DNA of 64,000 bases, taken from positions 81,628 through 145,627 of the forward strand of contig NZ_JAIOAA010000015.1 in NCBI RefSeq assembly GCF_019890675.1, in the 5' to 3' direction. Position numbers and translations under genes: made by a program. The stretch comes from Micromonospora sp. PLK6-60. Lineage in GTDB: Bacteria > Actinomycetota > Actinomycetes > Mycobacteriales > Micromonosporaceae. The notes under the pieces were generated by a model. It saw only the letters and a list, made by a program, of their open reading frames with translations, did not search any database and was not told the origin of the DNA. Below are positions 58,861 through 64,000 of this stretch, piece by piece. Positions within the stretch are counted from its first letter, which is position 1. Each line of letters begins with the position of its first letter.

Positions 58861-58937
58861 AAGATCGCGCTCAAACAAGGAAGTAGTGGCCTTGACGTGT
58901 CGTCGAGGCCACTACTTCCCATATCGAGCACGATCTT
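58861..58937. repeat. Palindromic repeat, copy 2
   Basis: Inner arms 58879-58892 and 58906-58919 (GGAAGTAGTGGCCT and its complement) with a 13-base loop. Outer arms AAGATCGCGCTC (58861-58872) and GAGCACGATCTT (58926-58937) are nearly complementary too. Sequence and geometry match the copy at 57758-57810. Located upstream of the DUF559 gene. Confidence 0.85.
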
Positions 58938-59060
58938 GCGGGTGCGGGTGCGGGTGCGGGTGCGGGTGCGGGTGCGGGCGGGGTGGGGCGGGCGCGGGCG
59001 CGGGGGGCGCGGGGCGATGGTGCGGGGCGATGATGCGGGGCGATGGTGCGGGGTGCGGAC
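58938..59060. repeat. G-rich simple repeats: (GCGGGT)6 and a 13-base unit
   Basis: Six perfect GCGGGT hexamers at 58938-58973 run into G-tract DNA. Then about three copies of a GCGGGGCGATGRT unit run to about 59050. Four or more G-runs in a short space could form a quadruplex. The tract directly abuts palindromic repeat copy 2 and fills the gap up to the stop of the next gene; no gene is seen in this stretch. Confidence 0.8.
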
Positions 59061-59063
59061 CGG

Positions 59064-59711
59064 TCAGGCGGCGGTGGACCAGATGGCGCGGAAGGCGGCC
59101 GCCTCGCCGGCCAGCCACTGCTCGACCTGCTCGGGCTTGACCGCCTCGGGCATCCGGTGGGCCTCGCCGCGGCGGACGTCGACCAGCACCGGCTCGGCGT
59201 GCGGCAGGACCGCGTCCATGTGCCGCGCCATCAGGTGCAGGGTGGCCAGGGCGGCCTCCTCGCTCGGCGGGGCCTCGTCGAAGTGCAGCCGGACCGCCTC
59301 GGCGCGGCCGTCGGCGTACCGGACGCCGAAGTGCGGGTTGATCTTGACAGGCAGGTCGCCCAGCATGGCCAGGGCGTCCCGGGTCTGGGCCAGGTCGACC
59401 TCGGCCGGCTCGCCGAGGGAGCGCAGCCACGCCGTCGCCCCCGGCACCAGGGCCTGGTAGAGCGGGCGCCACCGGGGCTTCACCAGGTCGGGCACCTGCT
59501 CCAGGTGGGTGCCGCCGGTGTGGAAGGCGATGTCGGCCTTGAGCGCCTTGACGAACTGGCCGTGCGGGTTGAACCCGTGCCGGCTGGCCCGCTGCTTGCG
59601 CAGGCCGCCCACGAAGGTGGCCTTGGTCGGCCCGGTGCGGTCCACGTACCGGGTGAAACCGAGGAGGGTGGCGTAGGGGGTGACAGGGGCGGTGGAGGTG
59701 GGCGCAGTCAC
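59064..59711 (-). CDS. Conserved actinobacterial protein of unknown function
   Basis: A 215-residue soluble protein, family not identified. Notable segments are FTRYVDRTGPTKATFVGGLRKQRASRHGFNPHG near the N-terminus and KINPHFGVRYADG in the middle, both looking like conserved functional loops. No signal peptide or membrane helix is seen. Start: an ATG at 59717 directly abuts GGGAGG, too close for initiation, while the GTG at 59711 has it six bases away, so GTG is preferred. A dyad operator candidate lies 24 bases upstream, suggesting regulated expression. Confidence 0.75.
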   Translation of the reverse strand: MTAPTSTAPVTPYATLLGFTRYVDRTGPTKATFVGGLRKQRASRHGFNPHGQFVKALKADIAFHTGGTHLEQVPDLVKPRWRPLYQALVPGATAWLRSLGEPAEVDLAQTRDALAMLGDLPVKINPHFGVRYADGRAEAVRLHFDEAPPSEEAALATLHLMARHMDAVLPHAEPVLVDVRRGEAHRMPEAVKPEQVEQWLAGEAAAFRAIWSTAA

Positions 59712-59734
59712 GAGCATCCTCCCAGGTCAACAGC

Positions 59735-59760
59735 TCGATTAGTACATACATTCTAATCGA
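59735..59760. promoter_or_regulatory. Dyad TCGATTAG-N10-CTAATCGA, candidate operator
   Basis: A perfect 8-base inverted repeat around a 10-base A/T-rich centre (TACATACATT), just upstream of the unknown gene at 59064-59711 and reading away from the helicase terminator. The low GC content and symmetry suit a repressor-controlled promoter, for example a MarR- or TetR-type site. No regulator gene is adjacent. Confidence 0.6.
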
Positions 59761-59785
59761 CAAGGCTGACATCGCCCAGGGCACG

Positions 59786-59821
59786 AAAAGGGCCACCCGG
59801 ACATCCCGGATGGCCCTTTTT
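59786..59821 (-). terminator. Intrinsic terminator of the DUF3516-type helicase gene
   Basis: AAAAGGGCCA (59786-59795) pairs with TGGCCCTTTT (59811-59820), with an additional inner CCGG pairing. On the minus strand the stem is followed by a T-run, so this is a classical intrinsic terminator 10 bases after the helicase stop. Being symmetrical it could also work on the plus strand. Confidence 0.85.
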
Positions 59822-59831
59822 CGCACGCTGT

Positions 59832-62336
59832 CTAGAGCTGGCCGACGTCGGTGATCCGGACGGCGGCGACCCCCGCCTCGTCGGAGGCGGCGAGGTCGAT
59901 CTCGGCGCTGATGCCCCAGTCGTGGTCGCCCTCCGGGTCGTCCAGGATCTGCCGGACGACCCACTTGTCCCGGCCCTGCTCGATCATCAGCAGCGCCGGC
60001 CCGCGCGCGTCCGGCCCGACCCCGATCCCGTCATACGACTCGAAGTACGGCTCCAGGGCGTCCGCCCAGGCGTCGGCGTGCCAGCCGTTCGCGGCGTCCA
60101 GCTCGCCGAGCAGGTCCCAGCGGCGCAGGGCGGCCAGCTCCACCCGGCGGAACAGCGCGTTGCGCACCAGCACCCGGAAGGCGCGGGTGTTGCGGGTGAC
60201 CGCCGTGGTCCGGTCCTCCAGCGACGCGGCGACCTGCTCGACGTCGGACGGGTTGCGCAGCCGCTCCCACTCGTCGATCAGGCTGGAGTCGACCTGGCGG
60301 ACCAGCTCGCCCAGCCACTCGATGAGGTCGACCAGTTCCTCGGTCTTGGCGTCCTCGGGCACGGTCTGCCGCAGCGTCTTGTACGCGTCGGCGAGGTAGC
60401 GCAGCACCAGCCCCTCGGAGCGGGACAGCCCGTAGAACTGCACGTACTCGGGGAAGGTCATCGCCCGCTCGTACATGTCGCGGACCACCGACTTGGGGGA
60501 GAGCTGGTGGTCGGCGACCCAGGGGTGGCCCTGCCGGTACATCTCGTACGCGCCCTCCAGCAGCTCGGCCAGGGGCTTGGGCCAGGTCACCTCGTCGAGC
60601 AGTTCGAGGCGGGCCTCGTACTCGATGCCCTCGGCCTTCATCGCGGCGACCGCCTCGCCGCGGGCCTTGAACTGCTGCGCGGAGAGGATCTGCCGGGGGT
60701 CGTCCAGGATCGACTCGATCACGCTGAGCACGTCCAGGGCGTACGACGGGGACTCGGCGTCGAGCAGCTCGATGGTGGCCAGGGCCAGCGGCGACAGCGG
60801 CTGGTTGAGCGCGAAGTCGAGCTGGAGGTCGACGGTGAGCCGTACCCGGCGGCCGGTCTCGTCCGGCTCGGGCAGTTCCTCGACCACGCCGCCGGCCCGC
60901 AGCGCCCGGTAGATGGCGATGGCCCGGCGGATGTGCCGCCGCTGCGCGGCCCGGTCCTCGTGGTTGTCGGTGAGCAGGTGGCGCATCGCGGCGAACGCGT
61001 CGCCGGGACGGCCGATGACGTTGAGCAGCATCGAGTGGCTGACCTGGAAGCTGGAGGTCAGCGGCTCCGGCTCGGCCTCGACCAGGCGCTGGAAGGTCGC
61101 CTCGCCCCAGCCGATGGAGCCCTCCGGCGGCTTCTTCTTCACCACCTTGCGGCGCTTCTTCGGGTCGTCGCCGGCCTTGGCGAGGGCCTTCTCGTTCTCG
61201 ATCACGTGCTCGGGGGCCTGCACCACCACCCGGCCCAGGGTGTCGTAGCCGGCCCGCCCGGCCCGGCCGGCGATCTGGTGGAACTCGCGGGCCTTGAGCA
61301 GCCGCGTCCGGACCCCGTCGTACTTCGAAAGACCGGTGAAGAGCACCGTGCGGATCGGCACGTTGATGCCGACGCCGAGGGTGTCCGTACCGCAGATGAC
61401 CTTGAGCAGGCCGGCCTGGGCGAGGGTCTCCACCAGGCGGCGGTATTTCGGCAGCATGCCCGCGTGGTGCACCCCGATGCCGTGCCGGACCAGCCGGGAC
61501 AGCGTCTTGCCGAAGCCGGAGGTGAACCGGAAGTTGCCGATCGCCTGGGCGATCATGTCCTTCTCGGCCCGGGTGCAGACGTTCACGCTCATCAGCGCCT
61601 GCGCCCGTTCCAGCGCGGCGGCCTGGGTGAAGTGCACGACGTACACCGGGGCCTGCTTGGTCTCCAGCAGCTCCTCCAGGGTCTCGTGCAGCGGGGTCAT
61701 CGCGTACGAGAAGAGGAGCGGGACCGGCCGCTCGGCCGAGCGGACGACGGCGGTCGGCCGGCCGGTGCGCCGGGTCAGGTCGTCGACGAAGCGGGTGGTG
61801 TCGCCCAGCGTGGCGGACATCAGGACGAACTGGGCCTGCGGCAGCTCGATGATCGGCACCTGCCAGGCCCAGCCCCGGTCCGGCTCGGCGTAGAAGTGGA
61901 ACTCGTCCATGATCACCTGGCCGACGTCGGCCCGCTTGCCCTCGCGCAGCGCCAGGTTGGCCAGGATCTCCGCGGTGCAGCAGATGATCGGGGCATCGGC
62001 GTTGACGCTGGCGTCGCCGGTGAGCATGCCGACGTTCTCCGCGCCGAAGACGTCGCAGAGGGCGAAGAACTTCTCCGACACCAGGGCCTTGATCGGCGCG
62101 GTGTAGAAGGTGGTGCGGTCGTCGGCCAGGGCGGCGAAGTGGGCCGCGATCGCCACCAGGCTCTTGCCGGAGCCGGTCGGCGTATTCATGATCACGTTCG
62201 CGCCGGAGACGATCTCGATGACCGCCTCCTCCTGGTGCGGATAGAGGTCGAAGCCGCGCTCGGACGCCCAGCCGGCGAACGCGTCGTAGAGGGTGTCGGG
62301 GTCGGTGCTCTTCGGCAGCGCGGCGGTGAGTGTCAT
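59832..62336 (-). CDS. DEAD/DEAH-box helicase, DUF3516 (Ski2/Mtr4-like)
   Basis: An 834-residue superfamily 2 helicase. Walker A is NTPTGSGKSLVAIAAH, FYTAPIKALVSEKFF is motif Ia, MDEFHFYAEPDRGWAW gives a DEFH box, LMSATLGDT motif III, GVHHAGMLPKYR and QIAGRAGRAGYDTLG motif VI. The C-terminal half (from about 430) is the DUF3516 region found in actinobacteria. It resembles Ski2-type RNA helicases, so RNA unwinding or turnover is likely but unproven. It lies downstream of trmB on the same strand, separated by the GGGGCCCC repeat. Confidence 0.93.
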   Translation of the reverse strand: MTLTAALPKSTDPDTLYDAFAGWASERGFDLYPHQEEAVIEIVSGANVIMNTPTGSGKSLVAIAAHFAALADDRTTFYTAPIKALVSEKFFALCDVFGAENVGMLTGDASVNADAPIICCTAEILANLALREGKRADVGQVIMDEFHFYAEPDRGWAWQVPIIELPQAQFVLMSATLGDTTRFVDDLTRRTGRPTAVVRSAERPVPLLFSYAMTPLHETLEELLETKQAPVYVVHFTQAAALERAQALMSVNVCTRAEKDMIAQAIGNFRFTSGFGKTLSRLVRHGIGVHHAGMLPKYRRLVETLAQAGLLKVICGTDTLGVGINVPIRTVLFTGLSKYDGVRTRLLKAREFHQIAGRAGRAGYDTLGRVVVQAPEHVIENEKALAKAGDDPKKRRKVVKKKPPEGSIGWGEATFQRLVEAEPEPLTSSFQVSHSMLLNVIGRPGDAFAAMRHLLTDNHEDRAAQRRHIRRAIAIYRALRAGGVVEELPEPDETGRRVRLTVDLQLDFALNQPLSPLALATIELLDAESPSYALDVLSVIESILDDPRQILSAQQFKARGEAVAAMKAEGIEYEARLELLDEVTWPKPLAELLEGAYEMYRQGHPWVADHQLSPKSVVRDMYERAMTFPEYVQFYGLSRSEGLVLRYLADAYKTLRQTVPEDAKTEELVDLIEWLGELVRQVDSSLIDEWERLRNPSDVEQVAASLEDRTTAVTRNTRAFRVLVRNALFRRVELAALRRWDLLGELDAANGWHADAWADALEPYFESYDGIGVGPDARGPALLMIEQGRDKWVVRQILDDPEGDHDWGISAEIDLAASDEAGVAAVRITDVGQL

Positions 62337-62384
62337 GGCACCCCCATCGTGCCTGGATCATGGCCTCCCGCGCCAACCGGGCTG

Positions 62385-62482
62385 TGCAAGGAAGGGCACC
62401 TTATTAACGCCTCCGGTAGAGCAGGGGCCCCTTCTTAACACCTGGCGCCTGACGCTCGCGTTAATAAGGGGCCCCTGCTTTC
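62385..62482. repeat. GGGGCCCC/TTAAC intergenic repeat, copy B, with long hairpin
   Basis: Starts TGCAAGGAAGGGCACCTTATTAACGCC, as in copy A at 35143. A second unit (AGCAGGGGCCCCTTCTTAAC, 62420-62439) and an inverted third unit (GTTAATAAGGGGCCCCTGCT, 62460-62479) follow. The last two are complementary over about 20 bases with one or two mismatches and form a strong hairpin. The third unit overlaps the end of trmB. Confidence 0.85.
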
Positions 62483-63174
62483 AGGAACACCAGGTCGAAG
62501 ACGTCGCGGCCGGCGGTCAGCGCCCGCCGCTCGAACTTGGTCACCGGACGGTGCGCCGGGCGCGGAGCGAAGCCGCCGTGCACGTCGACCAACTCCGGGT
62601 CGGCGGTCAGCGTCGCCCGCATCGACCCGGCGTACTCGGCCCAGTCCGTCGCGCAGTGCAGGGTGCCGCCCGGCGCCAGCCGGGACCGCAGCAGCGCCAC
62701 GTGCACCGGCTGGATGATCCGCCGCTTGTGGTGCCGGGACTTCGGCCACGGATCCGGGAAGAAGACGTGCACCGCGTCCAGCGACGCCTCCGGCAGCGCC
62801 CGGACCAGGTCCAGCGCGTCGCCCAGCGCCACCCGGACGTTGCTCAGCCCCTGGCGGTGCACCAGGTCGAGCAGGTTGGCGATTCCCGGCGTGTGCACCT
62901 CGACCGCCAGATAATCTCGGTCCGGATCGGCGGCGGCCATCACCGCCGTCGCGTCCCCCATGCCGGAGCCGATCTCCAGCACCAACCGGGCCCGGCGACC
63001 GAACAGCGCCGCCGGATCGAACGGCCCGTCGAGGTCGGCGATGTCCAGGCCGTACGTCGGCCAGAGCCGGTCCAGCGCGTCGGTCTGCCGGCCGCTCATC
63101 CGGCCGCGGCGCGGGTGGAAGGTGCGGATCCGGGACGCGCGGTCGGCGACGGGGTGCGGGTCGGTGGAGGTCAC
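62461..63174 (-). CDS. trmB: tRNA (guanine-N7-)-methyltransferase
   Basis: A 237-residue SAM-dependent enzyme that forms m7G46 in tRNA. Motif I is VLEIGSGMGDATAVMA, VEVHTPGIANLL follows, then the family signature FFPDPWPKSRHHKRRI and TKFERRAL near the end. The GTG at 63174 (VTSTDPHPVADR) is the most likely start; the frame is open to 63243. The final residues AGAPY and the TAA stop are encoded by the GGGGCCCC/TTAAC repeat, so the original C-terminus may have been altered by the element. Confidence 0.93.
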   Translation of the reverse strand: MTSTDPHPVADRASRIRTFHPRRGRMSGRQTDALDRLWPTYGLDIADLDGPFDPAALFGRRARLVLEIGSGMGDATAVMAAADPDRDYLAVEVHTPGIANLLDLVHRQGLSNVRVALGDALDLVRALPEASLDAVHVFFPDPWPKSRHHKRRIIQPVHVALLRSRLAPGGTLHCATDWAEYAGSMRATLTADPELVDVHGGFAPRPAHRPVTKFERRALTAGRDVFDLVFLKAGAPY

Positions 63175-63302
63175 AGCGATCCGAGGGTACGCGACGCTCC
63201 GCCGGATCGGATGTGGCAAGCGGCCAGGGGTGAGAGGATTCATCCCGTACGGCAGGACGGGCGGTCCGCTGCGCGGTACGGCCCATGGCGCCGGGAGGGC
63301 TC

Positions 63303-63923
63303 ATGGTGTCAGTCACGCGCCTCGGTGCGGTGGTCGCCTTCGCGGCGTTCGCCGGCCCGCTGCCGGTGACCGCCTCGGCGGTGGCCGGTCCCGCGGCGCC
63401 GGCGGTCCGGCCGGCCCGGGCCGAGCCGGTCCCCGACCCCCAGACCGGGGACGAGGCGCAGCGACCAAGCGACGTGATCTTCGTCGAGGTGACCCCCGGC
63501 ACGGTGGAGCCCGGCTTCCTGGTAGGCATCAGGGCGAGCTGCCGGGACAACTCGGTGCCGGCGACGGTCGTGTCGGACGCCTTCGGGCGGGTGCAGGTGC
63601 AGCCGCAGCGGGGCCTGCTCAGCGCCACGCCGATGGTGCGCGACCGCACCCGGCCCGGCAACTACCGGGTCAAGCTGGAGTGCCCCAACGACGGGACGGC
63701 CAGCACCATGCTCCAAGTGGTCAAGCGGGTCAACCCGACCCCAACGCCCACCCGGCAGCCCACGCACCGGTCGGTCCCGGGCCCGGCCACCGGCTTCGGC
63801 GGCACCGCCGACTCCGGCGGGTTCGGCGGCCTGCTCCTGCCGGGCGGCCTGGCGTTGACCATCGCCGGGGTGACCGTCGGCCTGGTGGCCCGCCGCCGGC
63901 CCAGCGGCAGCGCCCGGCGCTGA
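63303..63923 (+). CDS. Secreted, C-terminally membrane-anchored protein of unknown function
   Basis: A 206-residue protein with a signal peptide (VTRLGAVVAFAAFAGPLPVTASAVAG), an Ala/Pro-rich linker and one beta-sandwich-like domain (DVIFVEVTPGTVEPGFLVGIRASC to YRVKLECP), with two Cys that could form a disulfide. A Pro/Thr-rich spacer (NPTPTPTRQPTH), a Gly-rich stretch, one membrane helix (LLLPGGLALTIAGVTVGLVA) and an RRRPSGSARR cytoplasmic tail follow. The domain order is that of a cell-surface protein, without a canonical LPXTG motif. The ATG at 63303 or GTG at 63306 follows GGGAGGG. Family unknown. The last 77 bases of the window show no feature. Confidence 0.8.
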   Translation: MVSVTRLGAVVAFAAFAGPLPVTASAVAGPAAPAVRPARAEPVPDPQTGDEAQRPSDVIFVEVTPGTVEPGFLVGIRASCRDNSVPATVVSDAFGRVQVQPQRGLLSATPMVRDRTRPGNYRVKLECPNDGTASTMLQVVKRVNPTPTPTRQPTHRSVPGPATGFGGTADSGGFGGLLLPGGLALTIAGVTVGLVARRRPSGSARR

Positions 63924-64000
63924 GGCCGGTCGTGGCGTCGCCCACCCACCCGCGACCGGCCCGTGGCCGGCGTCCCTCGGATGACGTCGACGCCGTCGAG

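Overview
The window looks like chromosomal DNA of a high-GC actinomycete, most likely Micromonospora or a close relative in Micromonosporaceae. This is an inference from strong GC bias, frequent GTG starts, ATGA/GTGA stop-start overlaps, an actinobacterial glgM-glgC divergent pair, an IdeR/DmdR-type iron box, leaderless TAnnnT-N6/7-ATG promoters, and GGGGCCCC/TTAAC intergenic repeats. I saw no tRNA, rRNA, CRISPR array, insertion sequence or phage gene.

Layout. 0-6 kb: the tail of an unknown gene, a Uma2-like protein, then glycogen/maltose-1-phosphate genes (glgM, glgC, pgm) and NAD kinase. 6-9.1 kb: a large secreted M14 carboxypeptidase. 9.3-31.3 kb: a surface-polysaccharide locus. It holds a methyltransferase, a bi-domain dehydrogenase, two tandem GT4 genes (the first frameshifted), rmlD facing rmlA-rmlC, a GT4, and a leftward operon running sugar-1-P transferase, EpsN-like aminotransferase, heparinase-like protein, GT4, flippase, GT2. 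Divergent from that operon is capE-capF-wbuB-like GT-capG, the UDP-L-FucNAc route. 31.4-40 kb: outlying polysaccharide genes (PglD/EpsM-like acetyltransferase, Wzy/ligase-like membrane protein, formyltransferase, PIG-L deacetylase) interleaved with housekeeping tex and dgt. 40-43.4 kb: MBL-fold hydrolase, SDR and zinc alcohol dehydrogenase. 43.4-44 kb: gene-free repeat region. 44-48.4 kb: succinate dehydrogenase sdhCAB and a divergent LysR regulator. 48.5-53.5 kb: HrpA helicase, cytidine-deaminase-like and YCII proteins. 53.5-57.7 kb: iron-siderophore ABC importer behind an iron box. 57.7-64 kb: DUF559 protein between two copies of a palindromic repeat, an unknown protein, a DUF3516-type helicase, trmB, and a secreted membrane-anchored unknown.

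How the genes work together. The polysaccharide locus encodes an initiating phosphoglycosyl transferase, supply of two 6-deoxy sugars (dTDP-L-rhamnose without a local rmlB, and UDP-L-FucNAc), at least five intact glycosyltransferases, a flippase, a polymerase/ligase candidate and tailoring enzymes (amino transfer, N-acetylation, N-formylation, deacetylation, methylation). This fits a Wzx/Wzy-type exopolysaccharide or cell-wall glycan. The main candidates for something not described as a unit are the formyltransferase/deacetylase pair, the Eps/Pgl-like set lacking its dehydratase, and several dispersed palindromic elements, one of which appears to supply the stop codon of trmB.
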